Assembly (NCBI GenBank): GCA_022571825.1
Contig: JACZXC010000099.1
Location: forward strand, 1 to 8,833
Direction: 5' to 3'
Source of the DNA: Myxococcales bacterium
GTDB lineage: Bacteria; Myxococcota_A; UBA9160; SMWR01
DNA: 8,833 nucleotides
This document shows, in pieces, positions 1 through 6,644 of this stretch (positions within the stretch are counted from its first letter, which is position 1; each line of letters opens with the position of its first letter). Below the pieces are notes generated by a model. The model was not told the DNA's origin. It was given only the letters and a program-made list of their open reading frames with translations, and made no database searches. The position numbers and the translations under genes are program-made.

Positions 1-1554
1 CCCGTCCCCGTAGGTTTCAGCCCGATCGACTGGATCATCGTCGCCTCGTATCTGGCGTTGGTGATCGTGATCGGAATCATGGTGGGACGTCGCCGCCAAG
101 GGACTGATGATTATTTTCTCGCGGGGCGATCCATGCCCATGTGGGCGGTGGCGATATCCATCCTGGCCACCTCTCAGTCCGCGGCGACATTCGTGGGCGG
201 ACCACAGCAGTCCTACACCGGCAACCTGACCTACTTCATGGCCAATCTCGGCGGACTGATCGCCGTCGTCATCGTGGCGGTGCTCTTCCTTCCCGCGTTC
301 TATCGGCATGGCGTCACGAGCATCTATGAACTGCTCGGCCATCGCTTCGGCGGGGCTGCCCAGAAGTGCGCGGGAGCGATGTTCCTCATCGGTCGCGTCT
401 TCGCCAGCGGGGCGCGTCTGTTTATCGTCGCCTTGCCGTTCTCCATGGTGGCCTTCGGCGACACGTCATATCAATCGCTGCTCATTTCCATCGCCATCAT
501 CGCCATCGGGGCGACGGCGTATACCCTCACCGGCGGCATCCGGGCCGTGATCTGGACCGATGTGCTTCAGGCGGGTTTGTATATCACGACGATCATCATC
601 GCCCTGTGGCTGCTCTGGCAGAAATTTCCCATCGGAGCGACAGAAATCATCGAAGCCTTGCGCACCGATCCGGATGGCGACAAGCTGAAGATGCTCGATC
701 TCAAGCTCGCTTCGACCGGCGATCTCGCGAATCCGTATTCGCTCTGGGCGATTCTCTTCGGGGTGACCCTTTTCAATCTTGCCGCGTACGGCACGGACCA
801 GGATCTCACCCAGCGCATGCTCACCTGCAAGTCGGCCCGGGGAAGCTGGTCGGTGATCATCTCCAACCTCATCGGCTGGCCGATCGTGTTTCTCTTTCTC
901 GTCATGGGGCTGCTGCTGTTCGTGTTCTATCAACGACCGGACCTCATGGCCGAGGCCGCCCCGGACTATGCGATCGGCTCATCCGCAATTGTGTTTCTCG
1001 AGTTCATCCTGCACGAGATGCCCACCGGCCTGCGCGGCTTGATGATGGCGGGACTCTTTGCCGCGGCGATGAGCAGCATGGACTCGGCCCTCAACGCCAT
1101 GGCCTCCACCACCATCGCGGACTTCTATCGCCCGCTGCACGGATCGATGGTGTCGCCTCGTCGTGAACGACGCGCTGCGCGTCTGGCCCTGCTCTTCTGG
1201 GCGATCGCCCTCGCCGGTTTCGCCTGCTTCTGCGTGTACTGGCAGAAGGAAAGCGGCGACACCCTGATCGACTTCGCCCTGGGAGTGATGGTCTTCGCTT
1301 ATGCGGGACTCCTCGCGGTCTTCCTCACCGCCCTGCTCACCAAGCGCGGCAGTTCGCTCAGCGTCATTGCCGCGCTGCTTACGGGATTCGCTCTGGTGCT
1401 GGCGATGCAGGGAAGCATCTGGGAGATGTGGGCTCCGAAGCTCGGCATCGATTTCACTCTTGCCTTCCCCTGGAAGATGCTCATCGCGACGACCGTTAGT
1501 TTCGTCGTGTGCTGCATCGCCCCGGGAAAACGCCGCGAGTCTAACGAGACTTGA
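1..1554 (+). CDS. Sodium:solute symporter (SSS family), 5' end cut by window edge
   Basis: This is an inner-membrane Na+-coupled transporter of the SSS/SGLT-like family. The substrate cannot be told from the sequence. The frame is open to base 1 and already codes a first membrane helix (D-W-I-I-V-A-S-Y-L then M-V-G-R-R-R). The TTG at 58 lies inside that helix, so the true start is upstream of the window; 517 residues are visible. Family marks, numbered from the first visible codon: the D-D-Y-F-L-A-G-R-S segment after TM1 (residues 36-44), the signature G-G-I-R-A-V-I-W-T-D-V-L-Q (178-190), G-T-D-Q-D-L-T-Q-R (264-272) as in SGLT-type members, and A-A-M-S-S-M-D-S-A-L-N (355-365). In known members the paired serines of that last segment (about 358-359) help form the Na2 sodium site. 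More than ten hydrophobic segments follow one another to a short basic C-terminus. It converges with the aminotransferase gene, overlapping it by 14 bp at the stops. Family certain; planctomycete flavour is only an impression. Confidence 0.93.
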   Translation, partial: PVPVGFSPIDWIIVASYLALVIVIGIMVGRRRQGTDDYFLAGRSMPMWAVAISILATSQSAATFVGGPQQSYTGNLTYFMANLGGLIAVVIVAVLFLPAFYRHGVTSIYELLGHRFGGAAQKCAGAMFLIGRVFASGARLFIVALPFSMVAFGDTSYQSLLISIAIIAIGATAYTLTGGIRAVIWTDVLQAGLYITTIIIALWLLWQKFPIGATEIIEALRTDPDGDKLKMLDLKLASTGDLANPYSLWAILFGVTLFNLAAYGTDQDLTQRMLTCKSARGSWSVIISNLIGWPIVFLFLVMGLLLFVFYQRPDLMAEAAPDYAIGSSAIVFLEFILHEMPTGLRGLMMAGLFAAAMSSMDSALNAMASTTIADFYRPLHGSMVSPRRERRAARLALLFWAIALAGFACFCVYWQKESGDTLIDFALGVMVFAYAGLLAVFLTALLTKRGSSLSVIAALLTGFALVLAMQGSIWEMWAPKLGIDFTLAFPWKMLIATTVSFVVCCIAPGKRRESNET

Positions 1555-2539
1555 GTCCGGTGGACATCCGACTCAGTGCTTCGCGAAGCGTCGCCTCATC
1601 TTTGCAGAATGCGAAGCGAACGAGGTTCTTCCCGTCCGCGGGATCGTGATAGAACGCGCTGGGGGGAATTGCCGCGACTCCGACTTCCGCCACCAGGTGA
1701 CGGCAGAACTCGACATCATTGGCGAACCCGAACGCGGTGTGATCGGCTAGCACGAAATACGTCCCCGCCGGCTTGTACACCTCGAAGCCGATCCGCGTCA
1801 GCCCATCAACTATCAGATCACGCCAATTCCGGTACTTGGCGATGAACTCCTCGTAATAGGATTGATCGGCGTGCAGTGCCGCGACCGCCCCGTGCTGAAG
1901 CGGCGTGGAGATGGCATAGGTCAGAAACTGATGCGCGCTGCGAACCCCCGCCGTCAGTTCCGGGGGGGCGATGGACCAGCCGATTTTCCAGCCCGTCAGG
2001 GAATACGTCTTGCCCAATGATGACAGCGTCACCGTCCGCTCATACATGCCGTCCAGGGTCGCGATGTTGATGTGCTCGCCCTCGAACACGAGATGCTCAT
2101 ACACCTCATCCGAAATCGCAATCACATCGAACTCACGGCACAACGACGCAATCTGCTCCAGCTCCTCCCGCGTGAAAACCTTGCCCGTCGGGTTATGCGG
2201 CGTGTTGACGAGTATCGCCCGCGTCTTCGAGGTGAACGCCGCCCGCAACTCATCCGGATCCATGGCAAAGTGCGGCGGGCGCAACGTGACGAACTTCGCC
2301 TCCGCGCCCGCCATGGCCAGGGTCGCGCGATAGGAGTCGTAATACGGCTCAAAGAGGATCACCTCATCTCCGGGATTGATGAGGCCGATCATGGATGCCG
2401 CGATCGCCTCCGTGCAGCCGCTGGTGACGGTGATCTCGCTGACGGGATCGACGTCGAGGCCGCCACGAAAGGCGAGGCTAACTATCTGATTGAGGCCGGG
2501 TTGAATAGGCACTGTCCGGACCGTGCCACGAGCAAACAA
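1541..2539 (-). CDS. PLP-dependent aminotransferase (class I/II, kynurenine/methionine type), N-terminally truncated
   Basis: This fold-type I aminotransferase resembles the KAT/YbdL-type enzymes that transaminate methionine, kynurenine or other hydrophobic amino acids. Counting from the TTG at 2539 (332 aa): I-T-V-T-S-G-C-T-E-A (36-45, phosphate-cup region), N-T-P-H-N-P-T-G (112-119), S-D-E-V-Y-E-H-L (143-150; D144 should contact the pyridine nitrogen), S-S-L-G-K-T-Y-S-L-T-G-W (173-184; K177 is the Schiff-base lysine) and L-V-R-F-A-F (306-311; R308 is the substrate carboxylate arginine). The catalytic set is therefore present. The family is usually about 380-400 aa. Here the N-terminal arm, the G-x-P-D-F segment and the N-Q-Y segment are missing. 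Upstream of about residue 26 the sequence no longer resembles the family, and the frame runs through Arg/Pro-rich nonsense to a stop at 2642. The TTG is therefore only a formal start. True coding probably ends near 2450-2465 at a junction. The stop overlaps the symporter stop region. Probably non-functional as it stands, or an assembly artefact. Confidence 0.85.
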   Translation of the reverse strand: MFARGTVRTVPIQPGLNQIVSLAFRGGLDVDPVSEITVTSGCTEAIAASMIGLINPGDEVILFEPYYDSYRATLAMAGAEAKFVTLRPPHFAMDPDELRAAFTSKTRAILVNTPHNPTGKVFTREELEQIASLCREFDVIAISDEVYEHLVFEGEHINIATLDGMYERTVTLSSLGKTYSLTGWKIGWSIAPPELTAGVRSAHQFLTYAISTPLQHGAVAALHADQSYYEEFIAKYRNWRDLIVDGLTRIGFEVYKPAGTYFVLADHTAFGFANDVEFCRHLVAEVGVAAIPPSAFYHDPADGKNLVRFAFCKDEATLREALSRMSTGLKSR

Positions 2540-2647
2540 CGTGCGTTCCTTCGCCGACGCCGGATTGATGCCTCGACGATGACGCGATCGCGGGCGGGGG
2601 CGATCATCGGGCGGATCAAGATGCGATCCAGGCGGAGGGCATCATGA
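2444..2647 (+). pseudogene. Fragment of an A-T-x-K-Q / G-I-D repeat protein, ending at a probable frameshift
   Basis: Opposite the broken start of the aminotransferase, the plus frame (codons from 2444) reads as a repeat protein. G-I-D-V-E-A-A-T-K-G-E-A-N-Y-L-I is followed at 2525 by A-T-S-K-Q-R-A-F-L-R-R-R-R-I-D, then M-T-R-S-R-A-G-A-I-I. The two units align as (G/R)-I-D-x4-T-(K/R)-x-x-A-x-x-(L/I)-I. I know this pattern from small helical modules in phage and planctomycete proteins (A-T-x-K-Q-x-x-x-L-x-x-x-G, then L-T-K-x-E-A-S-x-L-I), but I do not know a function. There is no start codon for it: its 5' part seems replaced by the aminotransferase. The frame dies at a TGA at 2645-2647. Adding one base near 2620 would instead give I-K-D-A-I-Q-A-E-G-I-M and run straight into the next entry. 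I therefore read the two as one broken gene. The repeat assignment is by eye. Confidence 0.5.
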
Positions 2648-3279
2648 CCCCGGCGGAACAACGATCCTGGGACGAAAAAATGTCTGTAATGAACGCCCTC
2701 GGTATCCCGACGCAGGCTCGCATTGAACTCGGCCGGTCGGGTCTCGACGCGGACGTGATTCGTCGCGTCGGCCATGAAGCGGTTCGCCAGGGTGTGGATC
2801 AGGCCGAGCTGCTTAAGCGACTGCGGGCGGCCGTGCCGCGTGAGTCGGGCCAGGACGGGGCCGAGGTGCCGGGCGGACAACCGGATAACGCGGCCACGAG
2901 CGGCGCGGTGACAGGCGGGGTTAACGGGGCCAAGCCGGCTACTGACAGCAGCAACAAGCGGAGCGGGGCGAAACGACGGAAAACGCAATCACGGACGGTG
3001 GAAAAGGATTCCGAATCGATGGCCAGGGTACAGGTGAAAACGAAAAGAGGGTCAGACGCGACCGAGGAGCCGCGGCTGAGGATCACTCGGGAGAAAACCG
3101 TCACCAAGTCGAAGAGGTCGGATCACGATCGATCGGCCGTCGGCGGCAAAGTCCTGCTCTACCGTTTCGGGCCGCGAACCCTCGAACTCGAACCGCTCGG
3201 GGCGAGGCCGGTGGAGCTCATCCGGGTTTGTCACCTGGCGTCTGTCGCCGATGGCGTCCACCAGGGGAAGGTGGAGTGA
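2644..3279 (+). CDS. Hypothetical helical then Lys/Arg-rich protein; likely C-terminal part of the upstream repeat protein
   Basis: Function not recognised. The open frame begins at ATG 2644 with no clear Shine-Dalgarno; the same frame is open back to 2569. Its first ~66 residues look like a genuine helical domain (M-T-P-A-E-Q-R-S-W-D-E-K, L-G-I-P-T-Q-A-R-I-E-L, A-E-L-L-K-R-L-R-A-A). Residues about 70-165 are low complexity and basic, rich in Lys, Arg, Thr and Ser (for example K-R-S-G-A-K-R-R-K-T), suggesting a disordered tail, perhaps nucleic-acid binding. The last ~50 residues (from about 3130) lie antisense to a better-supported membrane-protein gene and probably are not real coding. The frame thus overlaps the minus gene by 228 bp tail-to-tail, more than natural convergent genes usually do. 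Together with the preceding fragment it is best read as one protein, split by a frameshift and cut at its 3' end by a second junction. Confidence 0.5.
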   Translation: MTPAEQRSWDEKMSVMNALGIPTQARIELGRSGLDADVIRRVGHEAVRQGVDQAELLKRLRAAVPRESGQDGAEVPGGQPDNAATSGAVTGGVNGAKPATDSSNKRSGAKRRKTQSRTVEKDSESMARVQVKTKRGSDATEEPRLRITREKTVTKSKRSDHDRSAVGGKVLLYRFGPRTLELEPLGARPVELIRVCHLASVADGVHQGKVE

Positions 3280-3768
3280 TCGGGCCACTTCCTGCGCCGC
3301 GCGTCGAGCCGGCGGCTCCGCGCCCGACCGAAAGATGGAGAAGTCGCGGCTCCGATCTTCGGCCTTCACCAAAAGGGACACCCTGAACACGGTCTTCATG
3401 GATTTTCCGCTGCGGACGACCACCGCGGCGAGGGTGACTTCGCTCAAGGCTGCGCGGGGAGCGTGCCACTGATGGCTTTCCCTCCAGTTCGCGGTGTCGT
3501 AATCGATTCCCGCGGCGCTCACCCGGAGGGTCGCGCGAACGCTCATGATCGCGAGACCCGCGAGAAAGACCAAGCCGGCGAAGGCCAGCAGGAACCAGAA
3601 GCCCTCGGGACGCTGACCATTCGCAGCGAAGTAAGCCACCGGGCTGGCCACGGCGAGCGAGACCGCCACGAATAGCAGGCCAAACCGCCCCTGAATGCTC
3701 CAGGCTTCCAGAAGGCCGGGAGCATCGATTCGGTAGCGACTGAGAAGATTGGCGTCGTTCTCTTCCAT
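3052..3768 (-). CDS. Membrane protein with two N-terminal TM helices and a C-terminal soluble domain, function unknown
   Basis: Starting at ATG 3768 gives 238 aa. This start follows a GGGAG Shine-Dalgarno at the usual distance; the in-frame ATGs at 3792 and 3915 lack one. Residues 1-28 are polar (M-E-E-N-D-A-N...). Two hydrophobic helices follow at about 29-48 and 57-76, then a mixed beta-rich domain (L-R-V-S-A-A-G-I-D-Y-D-T at about 81-92; V-F-R-V-S-L-L-V-K-A at 127-136). This layout recalls PH-like or DUF3592-like membrane-anchored proteins, but I cannot name a family. A helix at about 152-170 (A-R-R-A-A-Q-E-V-A-R-S-L) precedes a charged tail. The tail is believable to about G-R-S-I-V-I (residue 216). 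After that it overlaps the plus-strand basic protein and may run past a sequence junction, so the true C-terminus is uncertain. It is divergent from the DUF1330 gene across about 170 bp. Confidence 0.6.
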   Translation of the reverse strand: MEENDANLLSRYRIDAPGLLEAWSIQGRFGLLFVAVSLAVASPVAYFAANGQRPEGFWFLLAFAGLVFLAGLAIMSVRATLRVSAAGIDYDTANWRESHQWHAPRAALSEVTLAAVVVRSGKSMKTVFRVSLLVKAEDRSRDFSIFRSGAEPPARRAAQEVARSLHLPLVDAIGDRRQVTNPDELHRPRPERFEFEGSRPETVEQDFAADGRSIVIRPLRLGDGFLPSDPQPRLLGRV

Positions 3769-3937
3769 CGGGTCGCTCCCCGTCACCTCCATCGGCAGAA
3801 TCCGTGCCGGGCTCAAGAGCGGCGCCGGTCGCGGTTCTGTGGGGTGGGCTTCGTGATAGAGTGGGTCCGGGTGCCGACCGGCGATCACGGCGTCGGGTGA
3901 GCACCGCACTTGCAATCAAGCCAAAGGAGCCTTCTGC
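3769..3937. promoter_or_regulatory. Divergent intergenic region between the membrane-protein gene and the DUF1330 gene
   Basis: These ~170 bp separate two divergently transcribed genes and must hold their promoters if the flanking starts are right. Visible elements are the Shine-Dalgarno GGGAG (minus strand, just upstream of 3768) and AAAGGAG (about 3922-3928, plus strand, before ATG 3938). I could not assign convincing -35/-10 boxes. Confidence 0.4.
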
Positions 3938-4237
3938 ATGCCCGCCTACCTCATCGTCAACTACAATGTCGAGAATCCCGAACTCTACGGCGAGTACGCG
4001 GCAGCCGCGGCTCCTGCGATGAAGATCGGAGACGCCTGCAAGCTGCTGGCACTGGATCCGAAGACCGAGCAGGTCGAAGGCGAGTCCGCGGGTCACCAGA
4101 CGGTCGTGCTCCAGTTCGATTCCAAGAAGCAGGCCAGGGAGATCTACGAGTCCGGCGAGTATCAAGCCATCGTCGGCAAGCGGTTCGAGGCCACCTCGAA
4201 CCACTTCGCGATTCTCGTGGATGGGATTCCGGGCTGA
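3938..4237 (+). CDS. DUF1330 family protein
   Basis: A 99-aa protein close to the family's usual ~95 aa. DUF1330 proteins are small cytoplasmic ferredoxin-like (dimeric alpha+beta barrel) proteins whose biochemical role is not settled. Features seen: the first strand P-A-Y-L-I-V-N-Y-N-V, the helix P-E-L-Y-G-E-Y-A-A-A-A-A-P (13-25), a later strand H-Q-T-V-V-L-Q-F-D (53-61), the characteristic Y-E-S-G-E-Y-Q-A-I-V-G-K-R (70-82), and the final strand F-A-I-L-V-D-G. The usual Gly-Gly motif after the first helix is replaced here by I-G-D-A-C-K-L-L-A. The start is fixed by the Shine-Dalgarno AAAGGAG about nine bases upstream of ATG. The next gene downstream on the same strand is an RND exporter 106 bp away, so co-transcription is possible but not shown. 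Confidence 0.88.
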   Translation: MPAYLIVNYNVENPELYGEYAAAAAPAMKIGDACKLLALDPKTEQVEGESAGHQTVVLQFDSKKQAREIYESGEYQAIVGKRFEATSNHFAILVDGIPG

Positions 4238-4249
4238 ACCACCGAGCGA

Positions 4250-4290
4250 CCGGTCGGACCCGGACACGATCGGACACGACCGGACACCGG
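4250..4290. repeat. Short imperfect 10-bp tandem repeat (cggacacgat type)
   Basis: Four consecutive decamers starting at 4251 share the pattern cgg-(a/t)-c-x: cggtcggacc, cggacacgat, cggacacgac, cggacaccgg. The middle two differ by one base. The array lies in the 106-bp gap between the DUF1330 stop and the RND transporter start. It could be a spacer of no function or a regulator-binding array; nothing in the sequence decides. Confidence 0.5.
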
Positions 4291-4343
4291 GGACGGCCAA
4301 CTTCCGCGAGTTCGCGGCCATGGGCTGATATGATCGGCTGGTC

Positions 4344-6638
4344 TTGTACCGGCTCGCGCGAACGTCACTGCGTCACCCCAAAACGATCCTCGCGATCCTG
4401 GGGGCAATCACCCTGGGGCTCGGCGCGGGATTGCCCCGTGTGCATTCGGAGTACGGCTATCGCGTACTGATCGGGGACGACCATCCATCGATCGTGGCTC
4501 TCGACGCGTTGATCGAGCGCTTCGGCGGAGGCTTCCCGATCCAGATCGGTTGGGCCTGCGGCAAAGGCCAGCCGTGCGCGAGCGTCTTCGATCGCAGGTC
4601 GATGGAAATGGCCCACGCGGTGCAGAAGGAGCTCGCCCCCGCGGCGGGGGTCCAGCGGGTGGTCGGCCCCTCGAGCGCCGCGCTGCTGGTGCCGTCAACG
4701 GGAGGCTTTGCGGTTCGCCGCTTCGTCGAGAACGGCCGCTTCGTGAGCGATGCGGAGGCCCTGGCGGCGCGGGCCCTCGACGATCCCCTCTGGGTCGGCT
4801 CCCTGGTCTCGGCGGACGGCTCCGCCGGCGTGATCGTCGTCCAGCCCGTCGATACCCGGGAGGAGACGGGCGTCCGGGTCAGCGAGGCGATCGAGGCGGC
4901 GCTGCGCCCGCATGAGGCCACGGGATTTGCGTTCTATCTCGTGGGCCACCCGATCGAAAACCTGATCGTGGGTCGAGATCTCGCCGAGAGCACCGCCCGG
5001 CTGATCCCGTTCACGGTGCTCGCGATCGGGCTGATTCTCCTGGCACTCTCGCGCTCCTGGCAGAGCGCCGCCGTTTCGCTGGCGACGATGGGCGTGGCGC
5101 TGCTCTGGACCTTCGGCCTCCTGGGCTGGCTCGACTGGCCCCAGGACGGGATTCTCGAGGTTCTGGCCCCGGTGATCATGGTGGTGGGGGTCTGCGACGC
5201 GGTGCATCTGCTGTCGCGCACCGGCGTCGAGCTCGCCGGGGCCGAGAGCTCGCGGGAGGAGCGCAACGCGGCTCTGCTGCGCGTCACGCGAGACCTCGCG
5301 ACGCCCTGTCTGGTCACGACGCTCACGACCGCCGTCGCCTTCCTGTCTTTCGCGACCAGCGACCTCGCGACCTTCGTTCGCTTCGGCTGGATCTCGGCTT
5401 TCGGCGTGGTCGCGTGCCTTCTGCTCACGTTCACCCTGCTTCCGGTCCTGATCGAGATGCTCCCGCCGGCGGGGCAGCGCTCGGTCCGAGCATCCCGGGC
5501 GTGGGACGCGGTGCTCGATGCCATCCTGCGCGCCAGCGAGCGGCGCGCGGTGCCGCTTCTCTTGGCTTCGTCGGCGCTGCTGCTCGTCTGCGCCGTGGGC
5601 TGGGCGGGCTACCTGCGCGTCGACACCGACTGGAGAGAGTCGCTCGGAGAAAAAAGCCGCGTGGTCCAGTCCATGCGGTTCATGGAGGATCGGCTGGGGC
5701 AGTCCTCGTCCTTCGAAATCGAGCTCCGGCTCCCCCCGGAGGCGCAGCTCGAGGATCCGGCCACGCTGGCGCAGATCGAACAGTTCTCCGGGTTTCTCTC
5801 GGGCCTGGATCAGATCAGCACGACCACGAGCATCGTGGACGTGATCCGTCGCGTGAACCGCCTGCTCCACGACGACGACCCGGCCTTCGACCGCCCGGGC
5901 GACACGCTGGAGGCGAACGCCGAGATCCTCGAGCTGATCGGCTTCGAGGATCCCGACCTGCGGCGCAGCTGGATCAGCTTCGATCGATCCAGAGTGCGCC
6001 TGTCCGCAACCGCACCGGAACATGCGGTGTCGACATTGGGACGGGTTCTGTCCGCCATTCGTCGCTACGCCGAGGTCGAGTTGCCCGAGACCTGGGGTCT
6101 TCTCATCAGCGGTGAGGCGGCGATCCAGTTCGACTGGATCCGCGACGTCCAGAGCACCCAGGTTCGCAGCTTCCCCACCGCCCTCGCGCTCGTCTTTATC
6201 CTGGTGGCGATCTCCCTTCGCTCCCTGCGCCTCGCCGTGGCCGCTCTGATCCCGACGGTCCTGCCCATCGTGGTCACCCTGGGCACCATGGGCTGGATCG
6301 GCATGAGCCTCGACGTCGGCCGCGCCATGATCGCGGTGGTCCTGCTGGGGATCGGGGTGGACGACAGCATCCACATCCTGAGCCATTACCAGATCCAGCG
6401 AAGGGCAGGCGAGGGTCCCCGGGCCGCGATCCGCGCCGCCCTGCTTCACACCGGGCGCGCGGTCGTCACCACCTCGCTGGCGCTCTCGCTGGGGTTTCTC
6501 ACGCTGATGGGCTCGGCCTGGCAATCGATCGCGAGCTTCGGGTTCTTCGTCGCAATCGCGATCCTGGCGGCCCTGGCGGCGGCACTCTTCGTGTTGCCCG
6601 CGCTCATTACCGTTTTCGCTCGGGACGACTCGGGCTAG
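4344..6638 (+). CDS. RND-superfamily exporter (MMPL/HAE-type, 12 TM)
   Basis: A 764-aa inner-membrane transporter of the proton-driven RND superfamily, in the MMPL/hopanoid-exporter branch that tends to move lipids or hydrophobic molecules. The substrate is unknown. The classic duplicated layout is visible: TM1 about 14-31; periplasmic domain 32-218; TM2-6 about 219-373; TM7 about 403-424; second periplasmic domain 425-608; TM8-12 about 610-758. TM4 carries V-G-V-C-D-A-V-H-L-L (281-290) and TM10 carries I-G-V-D-D-S-I-H-I-L (670-679). The acidic residues D285 and D673/D674 sit where RND proteins relay protons. C72 and C78 in the first periplasmic loop could form a disulfide. The start is TTG 4344: the in-frame ATG at 4320 is followed at once by a stop, and later starts would cut TM1. 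The Shine-Dalgarno is weak. At 764 aa it is shorter than the ~1000 aa of HAE1 pumps but normal for this branch. No membrane-fusion or outer-membrane partner is in the window. Its stop lies 6 bp from the convergent PilZ gene. Confidence 0.92.
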   Translation: MYRLARTSLRHPKTILAILGAITLGLGAGLPRVHSEYGYRVLIGDDHPSIVALDALIERFGGGFPIQIGWACGKGQPCASVFDRRSMEMAHAVQKELAPAAGVQRVVGPSSAALLVPSTGGFAVRRFVENGRFVSDAEALAARALDDPLWVGSLVSADGSAGVIVVQPVDTREETGVRVSEAIEAALRPHEATGFAFYLVGHPIENLIVGRDLAESTARLIPFTVLAIGLILLALSRSWQSAAVSLATMGVALLWTFGLLGWLDWPQDGILEVLAPVIMVVGVCDAVHLLSRTGVELAGAESSREERNAALLRVTRDLATPCLVTTLTTAVAFLSFATSDLATFVRFGWISAFGVVACLLLTFTLLPVLIEMLPPAGQRSVRASRAWDAVLDAILRASERRAVPLLLASSALLLVCAVGWAGYLRVDTDWRESLGEKSRVVQSMRFMEDRLGQSSSFEIELRLPPEAQLEDPATLAQIEQFSGFLSGLDQISTTTSIVDVIRRVNRLLHDDDPAFDRPGDTLEANAEILELIGFEDPDLRRSWISFDRSRVRLSATAPEHAVSTLGRVLSAIRRYAEVELPETWGLLISGEAAIQFDWIRDVQSTQVRSFPTALALVFILVAISLRSLRLAVAALIPTVLPIVVTLGTMGWIGMSLDVGRAMIAVVLLGIGVDDSIHILSHYQIQRRAGEGPRAAIRAALLHTGRAVVTTSLALSLGFLTLMGSAWQSIASFGFFVAIAILAALAAALFVLPALITVFARDDSG

Positions 6639-6644
6639 GTGAGA

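Noticed and set aside
366..1166. 266-aa plus frame inside the symporter gene
   Set aside because: His/Arg-rich out-of-frame shadow of the symporter, with no family resemblance.
2482..2988. 168-aa minus frame that could supply the missing aminotransferase N-terminus
   Set aside because: It is in a different frame and lacks the G-x-P-D-F and N-Q-Y segments expected of the family; it is Arg-rich shadow of the plus-strand protein.
3218..4321. 367-aa minus frame across the membrane-protein and DUF1330 genes
   Set aside because: It runs across two real genes on opposite strands and is Arg/Gly/Ser-rich throughout: a compositional shadow.
4695..6524. 609-aa open frame on the minus strand opposite the RND exporter
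   Set aside because: Composition is His/Asp/Gln/Arg/Gly-rich with no domain or hydrophobic core, typical of the antisense shadow of a GC-rich gene. The plus-strand transporter is unmistakable.
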